A stretch of 43,657 bases of DNA, taken from Candidatus Faecousia excrementigallinarum (GTDB lineage: Bacteria; Bacillota; Clostridia; Oscillospirales; Oscillospiraceae). The stretch is taken from positions 1 through 43,657 of the forward strand of contig DVFK01000110.1 of NCBI GenBank assembly GCA_018713285.1, written 5' to 3'. A program made the translations under genes and the position numbers. A model generated the notes under the pieces. It saw nothing but the letters and a program-made list of their open reading frames with translations, made no database searches and had not been told where the DNA came from. Of this stretch, positions 10,341 through 17,871 are shown piece by piece. Positions within the stretch are counted from its first letter, which is position 1; each line of letters starts with the position of its first letter.

Positions 10341-11061
10341 ATTTCTTGTCCAGAATCTCCCGGATACACTCGGTGATTTTGGCAATGAAGTGCACATTGG
10401 TAATTTTCCGCACCCGGCCGTCGTAGCCTGCGGGAAAGTACAGCCGCCACAGGTAATCCTGGCGCTTGTTGTAAGCATCCTGAATGCAGGTGCGGATGGC
10501 TCGCTCCGCCTGAGAGCCGCTGCCGCCGCACAGGGCACCCACCGCCGGGTACAACTCCTTGGTAATGGACTGCTCCGGGTTCTGGTCATACAGGACGATC
10601 GCCTCCACCAGGTACCGGTAGCCAGCCAGATTCCGCCGCAGACCCAGGCGCAGCATCAGGATGTTGGCCTCCCTGCGAACCTGCTCCTGCCGGTTTTGGG
10701 GCTGGGCTCCCAGGGAGATTTCCAGAATCCGGGCTGCCAGCACCCCGGTGTCGCAGGGCTTGAGCATAACATAGCTCACTCCCAGCCGCTCCAGGGCGGC
10801 CAGCACATAATCGCTGACGTAGCAGGTGGTTGCCACAATTCCGGGGCGAATTCCCAACCCTTGCAGGGTATGGAGCACGCTGATGCCGTCTGTCCCGGGA
10901 AACATCAAATCCAGCACCGCCACATCCGGGCGGACGGACAGAAGCTCCTGCATCATCTCGTCTCCCCGATTGCAGACATATATTTCAAAATCCCTGGACA
11001 GCACCTGGGCCAGGGCCTCCGAAAGCCCCGGGGTACCGTCTGCAATCAGAAGTTTTTTCAA
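10339..11061 (-). CDS. Spo0A-like response regulator (paralogue with Spo0A C-terminal domain)
   Basis: A 240-residue cytosolic regulator. Residues 1-115 form a receiver domain with the phospho-acceptor Asp in VAVLDLMFPGTDG (near residue 51), a Thr in IVATTCY and the Lys in VMLKPCD. The usual acidic pair at the N-terminus is reduced (IADGTPG), so phosphorylation may be altered. Residues 130-240 align with the DNA-binding domain of Spo0A: GYRYLVEAI, SITKELYP, QAERAIRTCIQDA and a final NVHFIAKITECIRE. The start is a TTG at 11061. Two 0A boxes lie about 80-100 bases upstream. It converges with araR. It could be a sporulation modulator; its targets are unknown. Confidence 0.8.
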   Translation of the reverse strand: MKKLLIADGTPGLSEALAQVLSRDFEIYVCNRGDEMMQELLSVRPDVAVLDLMFPGTDGISVLHTLQGLGIRPGIVATTCYVSDYVLAALERLGVSYVMLKPCDTGVLAARILEISLGAQPQNRQEQVRREANILMLRLGLRRNLAGYRYLVEAIVLYDQNPEQSITKELYPAVGALCGGSGSQAERAIRTCIQDAYNKRQDYLWRLYFPAGYDGRVRKITNVHFIAKITECIREILDKK

Positions 11062-11140
11062 GGTTTTTCCCCATTTCCTTCCTTTTTTATTACCTTACCA
11101 CAATTTTCCTCTCATTGCAACGGAAACACCCCTGTGAACT

Positions 11141-11157
11141 TTCGACATTTTTCGACA
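11141..11157 (-). promoter_or_regulatory. Tandem Spo0A boxes upstream of the Spo0A-like gene
   Basis: On the minus strand TGTCGAA occurs twice, at 11141-11147 and 11151-11157, ten bases apart and thus on one face of the helix. TGTCGAA is the core of the Spo0A binding site. Both lie in the 141-bp gap upstream of the Spo0A-like gene. Confidence 0.65.
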
Positions 11158-11160
11158 ATA

Positions 11161-11194
11161 CACCCGGAGCGGCTTTCCGGTTCCGCTCCGGGTG
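11161..11194 (-). terminator. Stem-loop after the HtrA-type protease gene
   Basis: A perfect 12-bp GC-rich stem (11161-11172 with 11183-11194) follows the protease stop. The U-tract on the minus strand is poor (TATTGTC), so it may terminate only weakly or mainly protect the mRNA end. Confidence 0.55.
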
Positions 11195-11202
11195 CAGGTG
11201 TT

Positions 11203-12570
11203 TCAGGGATTTTCTTTCTGGAAGTAGTCGGAGAAGTAGTCATACCACTCCTGGAAGTCTCCCTCCTCCGGCAGGGATGTGCCCCCAGTCTGCTCTCGGG
11301 GCTTTTCGTCAAAGGTCAGCTCCATGCGCACCAGCTTTCCTTCCCGGTACACCGTCACCACCGCCGTATCCCCGGCCTTGTAGTTCCGAAGGGCCCGGGA
11401 GAGCATAACAATGGTGCTCACATCCGTGCCGCCCACATTGATCAGAATGTCTCCTGTGCGGATTCCGGCTCTGTCCGCCGCACCGCCGGGCACCACCTCG
11501 GCGATTTTCAGCCCCGCAGGCACACCGTAGGCCTCCGCCACGGAGGTGTCCATCTCCATCACCACCACAGCCATATAGGCGCCGGTAATGTAGCCGTACT
11601 GGCACAAATCGGAAATCTGGTTGATTACATCGTCCATGGGGATGGCAAAGCCGATGCCCTCAATGGAGGCACCGCTTTCCGTGTAGCCGGAGTACTTGGC
11701 GGTGGTAATGCCCACCACCTCCCCGTTCATATCGAACAGAGGACCGCCGGAATTGCCGGAATTGATGGCGGCGTCGGTCTGAATCATATTGATGGCCTGA
11801 CCGTCAGTGGTGACCACCCGGTCCTTGGCGCTGATGTAGCCCACCGTCATGGTGGAGGTGAACTGGCCCAGGGCATTGCCCACCGCCACCACCTGGTCCC
11901 CCACCTGGAGGGCATCGCTGCTGCCCAGCTTCACACAGGGCAGATTCTGGCCATTCACCTTCAGCACCGCCACATCGTTGCTGCTGTCAAAGCCCACCAC
12001 CTGGGCCGGATATTCCTGGTCATCCCCGGTGATAACGCTTAAGGTTTCGGCGTCGGCAATCACATGGAAGTTGGTCACCAGGAAGCCGTCCGCGGTGATG
12101 AAAAAGCCTGTACCGGTGCCCGCCGGCTGGAGGACACCCTCAATGCGCTGGTAGTTCATCACCGCTGCCACTGCGGCGGCATTTTGCTGGTACACCTGTC
12201 CCGGGGTCAGCCCCTCCTGGGGCGCTGCAGTCAGGTCAGGGCGGTAGCTCTCCAGGGTCTCCCGCAGCTCCTGCTGCAAAGCCTCCATCTGCTCCCGGTG
12301 GGACCTGTCCAGCAGGTTCATCTGGTTCCGCCAGTACTGGGAAACCACAAAGGAGGTCAGGCCGCTGCTGCCGGCAGCCACCGCCGCCGCCAGAATCACC
12401 ACCGCAGCCCCTTTTCCCAGCTTTTGAAGGCATTTTTTGATTTTTCTTCTTTTCCTGGGGGCTTCTGCCGGGGTTTCTTCTGGCTGTGCCTGGGGTTCTT
12501 CCGCTGGTACGGTCTGGGCTTCCCCTTCCTCCGGTACCGGGAGGGTGCTGTCCATTTCCATCTCGTCCAT
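11203..12570 (-). CDS. Membrane-anchored HtrA/DegP-type serine protease (S1C) with PDZ domain
   Basis: This protease probably handles misfolded proteins outside the membrane. The 455 residues comprise a charged, Pro/Glu-rich cytosolic start, one membrane segment near residues 53-78, a short coiled stretch rich in Gln/Glu, a trypsin-like domain and a C-terminal PDZ domain (about 340-430). The catalytic triad is visible as His in TNFHVIA (about 167), Asp in NDVAVLKV (about 197) and Ser in SGNSGGPLF (about 271). The ATG at 12570 has AAGGAGGA upstream; the longer frame lacks a ribosome site and runs into the promoter. It is transcribed alone from the promoter at 12607-12635. Confidence 0.9.
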   Translation of the reverse strand: MDEMEMDSTLPVPEEGEAQTVPAEEPQAQPEETPAEAPRKRRKIKKCLQKLGKGAAVVILAAAVAAGSSGLTSFVVSQYWRNQMNLLDRSHREQMEALQQELRETLESYRPDLTAAPQEGLTPGQVYQQNAAAVAAVMNYQRIEGVLQPAGTGTGFFITADGFLVTNFHVIADAETLSVITGDDQEYPAQVVGFDSSNDVAVLKVNGQNLPCVKLGSSDALQVGDQVVAVGNALGQFTSTMTVGYISAKDRVVTTDGQAINMIQTDAAINSGNSGGPLFDMNGEVVGITTAKYSGYTESGASIEGIGFAIPMDDVINQISDLCQYGYITGAYMAVVVMEMDTSVAEAYGVPAGLKIAEVVPGGAADRAGIRTGDILINVGGTDVSTIVMLSRALRNYKAGDTAVVTVYREGKLVRMELTFDEKPREQTGGTSLPEEGDFQEWYDYFSDYFQKENP

Positions 12571-12606
12571 ATATGTAAATCCTCCTTCTTTTCTCCAATA
12601 TACCCT

Positions 12607-12635
12607 ATCATACCCGCAGCCAATCCCATCGTCAA
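12607..12635 (-). promoter_or_regulatory. Promoter of the HtrA-type gene
   Basis: On the minus strand TTGACG (12630-12635), 17 bases, TATGAT (12607-12612). The -35 hexamer abuts the U-tract of the preceding terminator. Confidence 0.65.
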
Positions 12636-12674
12636 GAAAAAAGTTCACCGCCTTCGGCAAAAGGCCAAAGGCGG
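12633..12674 (-). terminator. Terminator of the YibE/F gene
   Basis: A stem of about 11 bp (12648-12658 with 12663-12674, one bulge) is followed on the minus strand by a T-rich run at 12636-12642. It lies just after the yibE/F stop at 12682. Confidence 0.75.
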
Positions 12675-12681
12675 CAAGGCG

Positions 12682-13827
12682 TTATTCCGGCAGGCCGGGT
12701 GTTTTCCGTTTGGTGAGAAACAGTCCGGCACAAAGAGCTGTGAAGGGGGCGACGGTCACCAGGCCAAAGGAGCCGATGACGGTGTGAATCATCTCCGCCG
12801 CCACATATTTATAGTTGAGGATATGCTCCACCGGGGTTCCCTGAGCCATGAATACCATGAGCATGGCAACATAGCCTCCTGAGTAGGCAAAGAGCAAGGT
12901 GGTGGTCATGGTGCCCATGGCTGCCCGGCCCACATTCATGCCGGAGGCCACCGCCTCCTTCCACCCCAGATCCGGCCGCTTCTCCACCACCTCCGCCACG
13001 GCAGAGGTGATGTCCACAGACAAATCCATCACCGCACCGGAAGCGCCGATAAAAATGGAAGCCATGAAAATCTTGGTCAGATTCAGGTCCTGATAGCCGG
13101 AATACAAGAGGCTTTCCGAGTATGCCATCACAGCCCCATGGATTTTGAACAAATCCGTAAACCAGATACCAAGTAAACAGGTCACCACAATCCCCAGGAA
13201 GGAGCCGGACACCGCCGCCAGGGACCGGCGGTCAAAGCCGTAGACCAGGGAGATAATCACCACCGTCAAAAACAAGGTGATGAAAAGCCCCACCCAGATG
13301 GGGTTGTAGCCTTTCAGGTACATAGGAACCAGCAGCTTCCACAGGGTAAGTACCGTCAGCACAAAGGACAAAATGGCCCGGATGCCGGTTTTTCCTGCAA
13401 ACAGTATCAAAAACAGGATAAATCCCACCGCCATGAGTAGCTCCCAGTTCTGGCGGCAATGGTCAATCATGGTCACATTGGTGATGGTGTCCCCATCGTG
13501 GCTGACGACAATCAGGGCCTCATCCCCCACCTCGAACAGCTTGTCCTGCTCCAAAGAGCCGTTGAGCAGATTGATACCCACCGCCGTCTGGCCTGCAAAG
13601 GGTCCATCCTGAATGGTCAGGGTACAGCGCTGCTCACCGGAGCGCACCAGTCCTGTATCCACAATGGTGGAGTTGTCCACCCCCGTCACCACACCCCGGC
13701 ACCGCTCTGCCTGCTGGTACAGAAGGGCATCTTCATACCCCGTGGGCAAAAGCAGCAATACCCCAATAGCCAGGATACACACCAGAACCGGGGCATACTC
13801 CCGGATATACTTTTTCCATCGTTCCAT
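12682..13827 (-). CDS. YibE/F family membrane protein
   Basis: A 381-residue integral membrane protein of unknown biochemical role. An N-terminal membrane helix (residues 12-30) is followed by an extracytoplasmic beta-rich stretch of about 110 residues and then about seven hydrophobic helices. The family signatures FIGASGAVMDLSVDITSAVAEV and GRAAMGTMTTTLLFAYSGG (each split by helix breaks) are present. YibE/F proteins are widespread in Firmicutes, and I know of no firm function. The ribosome site AGGAGA precedes the ATG at 13827. The gene follows phoA by 82 bp, with a hairpin between, so it may be partly cotranscribed. Confidence 0.85.
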   Translation of the reverse strand: MERWKKYIREYAPVLVCILAIGVLLLLPTGYEDALLYQQAERCRGVVTGVDNSTIVDTGLVRSGEQRCTLTIQDGPFAGQTAVGINLLNGSLEQDKLFEVGDEALIVVSHDGDTITNVTMIDHCRQNWELLMAVGFILFLILFAGKTGIRAILSFVLTVLTLWKLLVPMYLKGYNPIWVGLFITLFLTVVIISLVYGFDRRSLAAVSGSFLGIVVTCLLGIWFTDLFKIHGAVMAYSESLLYSGYQDLNLTKIFMASIFIGASGAVMDLSVDITSAVAEVVEKRPDLGWKEAVASGMNVGRAAMGTMTTTLLFAYSGGYVAMLMVFMAQGTPVEHILNYKYVAAEMIHTVIGSFGLVTVAPFTALCAGLFLTKRKTPGLPE

Positions 13828-13853
13828 AAAAATCTCCTAACATACAGCCAATG

Positions 13854-13881
13854 CCGCCCCTGTCCTGCCGGACAAGGGCGG
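13854..13881 (-). other. Stem-loop between phoA and yibE/F genes
   Basis: An 11-bp stem with one mismatch and a four-base loop follows the phosphatase gene. There is no U-tract on the minus strand, so it is a weak terminator or an mRNA-end stabiliser. Confidence 0.5.
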
Positions 13882-13909
13882 TTTGTGCCGTTATCTATTT
13901 TCGGCTGAA

Positions 13910-15481
13910 TCAGGCAATCTCCAGCATCTTGGCCAGTTTGTTGTAGATGTCGGTGTTGTCGTAGTATCCGTTGAACACCTCAGCGCCCACGCCGTCGGCA
14001 AACACAGCGACCGGCAGACCGGTGTGGCTGTAGGAGGTGAAGCTGATACCCGCCTTGTTGTTGATGATATGGGTGATGGTCACGGTCAGAGGCTCATAGC
14101 TGCCGTAGAGGATGGTCTCCTCCTGGGCGTACTCGCTGGCGGCGGTGCCGTTGATGCTCTTTTCGTAAGCCGCCTGGAGCTTCTCCAGCTCGTAGTCGGT
14201 GAGCACCAGCTTATCCCCTTCTTCGCCCTCCAGCTTCAGGCCGAACAGCTCGGTAACATCCTTCATCACATCTTCAAAGGAAGTCTTGTTCTCCTTGTAG
14301 GCTGCCACATACTCGGTGTCGAACTTGGTGAAGGAAACCTTCTGGTTCTCCAGCAGGTCCAGGTAGGTGTCGTAGTCGGTGCCGGAGAAGCCGATGGTCA
14401 GGCCGCCGGTTTCATGGTCGCCGGTCACCAGAATCAGGGTCTCTTCGGGATGCTCGGCGGCAAAGTCCATAGCTACCTGAACCGCATCTGCCAGAGCCAT
14501 GGTGTCGTGGATGGAAGAGGCAGCGTCGTTGGCGTGGCAGGCCCAGTCAATCTTGCCGCCTTCGCACATCATGAAGAAGCCATTGTCGTTCTCCAGAACC
14601 TCGATGCCCTTCTTCACATAGTCAGCCAGGGACATCATATCCTCGGTGCGGTCGATTTCATAGTTGAAAGCGTCATCGGAAGCCACATTCTCGTCCACGA
14701 TGAACACCTTCTCGGTGTCAGCGGAGATGCCCTCCACCTCAGCCTGGGTCCGGGCTACGGTGTAGCCGGCTTCCTCCACCAGCTGGTACAGGTCGGTCTG
14801 GTCGCCGTCAGGACCGGTGGGCTTGCTGAAACCGGCGCCGGCAAAGTAGTCAAAGCCGGAGTCAATCAGGTCCAGTCCGATTTCATAGTAGTCGTTCCGG
14901 CTGGCCTGGTGGGCATAGAAGGCAGCAGGAGTGGCATGGTTGATGGTCACGGAAGTGATGATGCCGATTTCCCAACCCTTCTGGGCCTTCAGCTGCTCTG
15001 CAATGGTAGCGTACTCCTGGGAAGCGGTCTCGTCCACGCCGATGGTGCCGGAGTAGGTCTTGTGACCGGTGGCAATGGAAGTGGCGGTGGAAGCGGAGTC
15101 AGGGCAGAAGCTGTTGGAATCGTAGGTCACCGCAGAACCGGCGGCCTCAAAGCCCATGAAGTTCAGGTACTGGGGGCCGTCCAGGATGGCGCCGCCGTTA
15201 TCATCCAGGCTGGGAGCTGCCTGCCAGTAGTCCTCGTCCGTCAGGGCACCCAGGTAGTCGGAAGTGGCCTGAATCTGGGGGTAGCTCATGCCGTCGCCGA
15301 TGAACAGAAATACGTACTTGGGGGCCTTCCCTGCCTCCTCCTGGGGGGCTGTGGTGGGCTGGGTTGCAGCCTGGGTGGTCTCATTTCCTGCGGTGGTGCC
15401 CTGGGAAGACTCACCTGCACAACCGGCCAGAACCGTCACGGACAGCGCCGCCGCAAGAAGCAATGCAATCAGTTTTTTCAT
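13910..15481 (-). CDS. Alkaline phosphatase lipoprotein
   Basis: A 523-residue secreted, lipid-anchored phosphomonoesterase that frees phosphate from organic esters. The signal peptide ends in LAGC (Cys21) and is followed by a Thr/Gln/Ala-rich linker. The mature domain shows PhoA-family metal and nucleophile motifs: FLFIGDGMSYPQ, the catalytic Ser in CPDSASTATSIATGHKTYSG, INHATPAAFYAHQ, a metal site around GGKIDWACHANDA and LVTGDHETGGLTIG. A late SHTGLPVAVFADG segment supplies another metal-binding His. GGAGG precedes the ATG. Regulation by phosphate is likely for the family, but I saw no convincing Pho box. Confidence 0.93.
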   Translation of the reverse strand: MKKLIALLLAAALSVTVLAGCAGESSQGTTAGNETTQAATQPTTAPQEEAGKAPKYVFLFIGDGMSYPQIQATSDYLGALTDEDYWQAAPSLDDNGGAILDGPQYLNFMGFEAAGSAVTYDSNSFCPDSASTATSIATGHKTYSGTIGVDETASQEYATIAEQLKAQKGWEIGIITSVTINHATPAAFYAHQASRNDYYEIGLDLIDSGFDYFAGAGFSKPTGPDGDQTDLYQLVEEAGYTVARTQAEVEGISADTEKVFIVDENVASDDAFNYEIDRTEDMMSLADYVKKGIEVLENDNGFFMMCEGGKIDWACHANDAASSIHDTMALADAVQVAMDFAAEHPEETLILVTGDHETGGLTIGFSGTDYDTYLDLLENQKVSFTKFDTEYVAAYKENKTSFEDVMKDVTELFGLKLEGEEGDKLVLTDYELEKLQAAYEKSINGTAASEYAQEETILYGSYEPLTVTITHIINNKAGISFTSYSHTGLPVAVFADGVGAEVFNGYYDNTDIYNKLAKMLEIA

Positions 15482-15531
15482 TTTGTTCCTCCAAAATTTC
15501 TCGTTGTTTTTTGACCTCAGGGTACGGCCCT

Positions 15532-15537
15532 ATTATA
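15532..15537 (-). promoter_or_regulatory. Likely -10 element upstream of the phosphatase gene
   Basis: A consensus TATAAT on the minus strand lies about 50 bp upstream of the start. No good -35 sits 16-18 bases away, which would fit an activator-dependent promoter, but that is only suggestive. Confidence 0.45.
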
Positions 15538-15653
15538 TCCTTCCGCCGGTAAAGACCGCTACCAGCCCGGTGTAAAATCCCGGCAAGCTGTCAGGTCACT
15601 TTGTCAAACTTCCTTTACCCGGGCGGCTCTGTGTAAAAATCGGTGCAGGAAAA

Positions 15654-15686
15654 GGGCCGTCCGCTGACAAATACAGCGAACGGCCC
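15654..15686 (-). terminator. Terminator of the DUF1540 gene
   Basis: A stem made of a 7-bp and a 5-bp segment is followed on the minus strand by TTTT. It lies about 40 bp after the DUF1540 stop. Confidence 0.65.
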
Positions 15687-15694
15687 GGATACGG

Positions 15695-15712
15695 CCCCGG
15701 CAGCTGCCGGGG
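15695..15712. other. 18-bp perfect palindrome
   Basis: CCCCGGCAGCTGCCGGGG lies between the DUF1540 stop and its terminator. It may add to termination or be a protein site; nothing else supports a role. Confidence 0.45.
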
Positions 15713-15723
15713 ACTGGGGATCA

Positions 15724-15888
15724 TTACTTCTTCCGGAAGGACTTGCAGTCGGTGCACTGGTCCATGGTGGGGTTGCCCTCGTGGGTGCCAACCAGAATCC
15801 GGTCCAGAGCGCAGTAGTTGCTGCTGCCGCAGTGGTTGGCGCACTGGGTGACGGTGCATTCGATACACTTGTTGCCGTTGCAGTTCAT
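15724..15888 (-). CDS. Small Cys-rich DUF1540 protein, predicted forespore-expressed
   Basis: A 54-residue protein with eight cysteines (residues 3, 8, 11, 16, 20, 26, 45 and 48), fitting a single DUF1540 domain that probably binds metal. The longest open frame is twice as long, but only the ATG at 15888 has a ribosome site (AAGGTGA), and the upstream part spans the promoter. A near-perfect sigma-G promoter lies 30-58 bases upstream, so I infer synthesis in the forespore late in sporulation. Its function is unknown. A terminator follows. Confidence 0.8.
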   Translation of the reverse strand: MNCNGNKCIECTVTQCANHCGSSNYCALDRILVGTHEGNPTMDQCTDCKSFRKK

Positions 15889-15917
15889 AATTTCACCTTC
15901 TTTTCCTGGGATGGGAT

Positions 15918-15946
15918 TAGTATGGCTCTTTTTCTTTTCCTCATAC
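15918..15946 (-). promoter_or_regulatory. Predicted sigma-G promoter of the DUF1540 gene
   Basis: On the minus strand GTATG (15942-15946), 17 bases, CATACTA (15918-15924). This fits the Bacillus sigma-G consensus (GHATR, 17-18 bases, CATNHTA) at every specified position. The transcript would start near 15911, giving a leader of about 23 bases. Confidence 0.65.
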
Positions 15947-15980
15947 ATGGTTTTTTCCTCTATCATTTTTTTCGGAAGAA

Positions 15981-16009
15981 TTGACAAGCGGGGAGAAGCT
16001 TTGTATAAT
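15981..16009 (+). promoter_or_regulatory. Full-consensus sigma-A promoter of the NifU-like/GGGtGRT operon
   Basis: TTGACA (15981-15986), exactly 17 bases, TATAAT (16004-16009). Both hexamers and the spacing are ideal, predicting very strong constitutive transcription from about 16016. Confidence 0.85.
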
Positions 16010-16049
16010 AGCAAGTGGAAAAGTGTGTCTTTCCCAGGTATTATCACCA

Positions 16050-16068
16050 AAGGCGGTATCCCCGCCTT
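16050..16068 (+). other. 5' leader hairpin before the NifU-like gene
   Basis: A 7-bp stem (AAGGCGG with CCGCCTT, five-base loop) lies about 10 bases before the ribosome site AAAGGAA. It may stabilise a highly expressed mRNA. Confidence 0.5.
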
Positions 16069-16088
16069 GAAAAGAAAGGAATTTTGCC

Positions 16089-16781
16089 ATGATTTATAGT
16101 ACTGAAGTACAGCACATGTGCTCCGTGGCCAAGGGCGCCTATCACGGCCCCGCTCCCATTCCCGAAGAGGGCAAGTGGGTTCAGGCCAAGGAAATCAAGG
16201 ACATCAGCGGTTTCACCCACGGTATCGGCTGGTGTGCTCCCCAGCAGGGCTGCTGCAAGCTGACCCTGAACATCAAGGAAGGCATCATCGAGGAAGCTCT
16301 GGTTGAGACCCTGGGCTGCTCCGGCATGACCCACTCCGCCGCTATGGCTTCCGAAATCCTCATCGGTAAGACCATCCTGGAGGCTCTGAACACCGACCTG
16401 GTGTGCGACGCCATCAACACCGCTATGCGTGAGCTGTTCCTGCAGATCGTTTACGGCCGCAGCCAGTCCGCATTCTCCGAGGACGGCCTGGCCATCGGCG
16501 CTTCCCTGGAAGACCTGGGCAAGGGCCTGCGGAGCCAGGTGGGCACCATGTTCGCCACCAAGGTGAAGGGCCCCCGTTACCTGGAGATGGCAGAAGGCTA
16601 TGTCACCCGCTGCGCTCTGGATGCCGACAACCTGATTATCGGCTACGAATTCATCAACCTGGGCAAGATGATGGACTTCATCAAGAAGGGCGATGACGCT
16701 GCCACCGCTCTGGAGAAGGCCAAGGGTCACTACGGCCGCTTCGAGAACGCTGCCAAGTATATCGACCCCCGTCACGAATAA
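16089..16781 (+). CDS. Iron-sulfur cluster assembly scaffold-like protein paired with GGGtGRT
   Basis: A 230-residue cytosolic protein with a NifU/IscU-like core. Residues 45-110 include GWCAPQQGCCKLTL and the scaffold-type ETLGCSGMTHSAAMASEILIGK, with Cys at about 48, 54, 55, 78 and 105. It differs from the standard NifU at 26306-26734, being longer and lacking the AKCGD motif at the usual place. It is the first gene of a two-gene operon with the GGGtGRT gene 15 bp downstream. Codon choice favours GCT, GGT and CGT endings like those of rpsB and tsf, unlike the neighbours, so high expression is expected. Its precise client is unknown. Confidence 0.75.
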   Translation: MIYSTEVQHMCSVAKGAYHGPAPIPEEGKWVQAKEIKDISGFTHGIGWCAPQQGCCKLTLNIKEGIIEEALVETLGCSGMTHSAAMASEILIGKTILEALNTDLVCDAINTAMRELFLQIVYGRSQSAFSEDGLAIGASLEDLGKGLRSQVGTMFATKVKGPRYLEMAEGYVTRCALDADNLIIGYEFINLGKMMDFIKKGDDAATALEKAKGHYGRFENAAKYIDPRHE

Positions 16782-16796
16782 GAGGAGGACTGCACA

Positions 16797-17798
16797 ATGG
16801 CTTTGTTTGAAGGTTACGAAAGAAAGATCGACAAGATCAATGGTGTCCTCGCTCAGTACGGCCTGAACTCCGTGGAGGAGTGCCGGGACCTGTGCGTGGC
16901 CAAGGGCTTCGACCCCTACACCATCACCAAGAATATTCAGCCCATCTGCTTCGAGGACGTGGCCTGGGCCTACACCGTAGGCGCTGCCATCGCCATGAAG
17001 AAGGGCGTCAAGACCGCCGCTGAGGCCGCTGAGGCCATCGGCATCGGCCTGCAGGCTTTCTGCATCCCCGGCTCCGTTGCTGAGGACCGGAAGGTTGGTC
17101 TGGGTCACGGCAACCTGGGCGCTATGCTGCTGCGGGACGAGACCAAGTGCTTCGCTTTCCTGGCCGGCCACGAGTCCTTCGCCGCTGCTGAAGGCGCCAT
17201 CGGCATTGCCCGCAGCGCCAACAAGGCCCGTAAGGAGCCCCTGCGGGTTATCCTGAACGGCCTGGGCAAGGACGCTGCTCAGATTATCTCCCGGATCAAC
17301 GGCTTCACCTACGTGCAGACCAAGTTCGACTACTACACCGGTGAGCTGACTGTTGTGAAGGAGTACAAGTACTCCGATGGCGAGCGGGCTGCTGTCCGCT
17401 GCTACGGCGCTGACGATGTCCGCGAGGGCGTTGCCATCATGCACAAGGAAGGCGTGGACGTTTCCATCACCGGCAACTCCACCAACCCCACCCGCTTCCA
17501 GCACCCTGTTGCCGGCACTTACAAGAAGGAGTGCATTGAGCAGGGCAAGAAGTACTTCTCCGTGGCTTCCGGCGGCGGCACCGGCCGTACCCTGCACCCG
17601 GACAACATGGCTGCCGGCCCCGCTTCCTACGGCATGACCGACACCATGGGCCGTATGCACAGCGACGCTCAGTTCGCAGGCTCCTCCTCCGTCCCCGCTC
17701 ACGTGGAGATGATGGGCTTCCTGGGCGCCGGCAACAACCCCATGGTCGGTATGACCGTATCCGTGGCTGTTGCTGTTGCTGAGGCTCTCAACGCCTGA
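16797..17798 (+). CDS. GGGtGRT protein, function unknown
   Basis: A 333-residue soluble protein carrying the motif that names the family, SGGGTGRTLHPDNM, with GGGTGRT at residues 259-265. Other conserved-looking stretches are VGLGHGNLGAMLLRDETKCFAFLAGHESFAAAEGAIG, here seen at about residues 100-137, and GNSTNPTRFQHP. There is no signal peptide or membrane segment. The Gly-rich motif suggests a nucleotide or phosphate ligand, but I know of no proven activity. The GAGGAGG ribosome site lies between it and the NifU-like gene. Strong codon bias and the consensus promoter mark it as one of the most highly expressed genes here. A UUCG-capped terminator follows. Confidence 0.85.
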   Translation: MALFEGYERKIDKINGVLAQYGLNSVEECRDLCVAKGFDPYTITKNIQPICFEDVAWAYTVGAAIAMKKGVKTAAEAAEAIGIGLQAFCIPGSVAEDRKVGLGHGNLGAMLLRDETKCFAFLAGHESFAAAEGAIGIARSANKARKEPLRVILNGLGKDAAQIISRINGFTYVQTKFDYYTGELTVVKEYKYSDGERAAVRCYGADDVREGVAIMHKEGVDVSITGNSTNPTRFQHPVAGTYKKECIEQGKKYFSVASGGGTGRTLHPDNMAAGPASYGMTDTMGRMHSDAQFAGSSSVPAHVEMMGFLGAGNNPMVGMTVSVAVAVAEALNA

Positions 17799-17820
17799 GT
17801 CTTTCCCCAATGACACAAAT

Positions 17821-17857
17821 CCCCGGAAATCTTCGGATTTCCGGGGAATTTTATAAT
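17821..17857 (+). terminator. Terminator of the GGGtGRT operon, UUCG-capped
   Basis: CCCCGGAAATC and GATTTCCGGGG enclose a TTCG tetraloop, followed by AATTTTATAATT. This is a strong intrinsic terminator. Its distal side extends almost to the shifted end of the convergent DUF5655 gene. Confidence 0.85.
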
Positions 17858-17871
17858 TCCAGGTCATTTTC

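Noticed and set aside
15500-15620. A Pho box upstream of the alkaline phosphatase
   Set aside because: No pair of CTGTCAT-like direct repeats at proper spacing was found.
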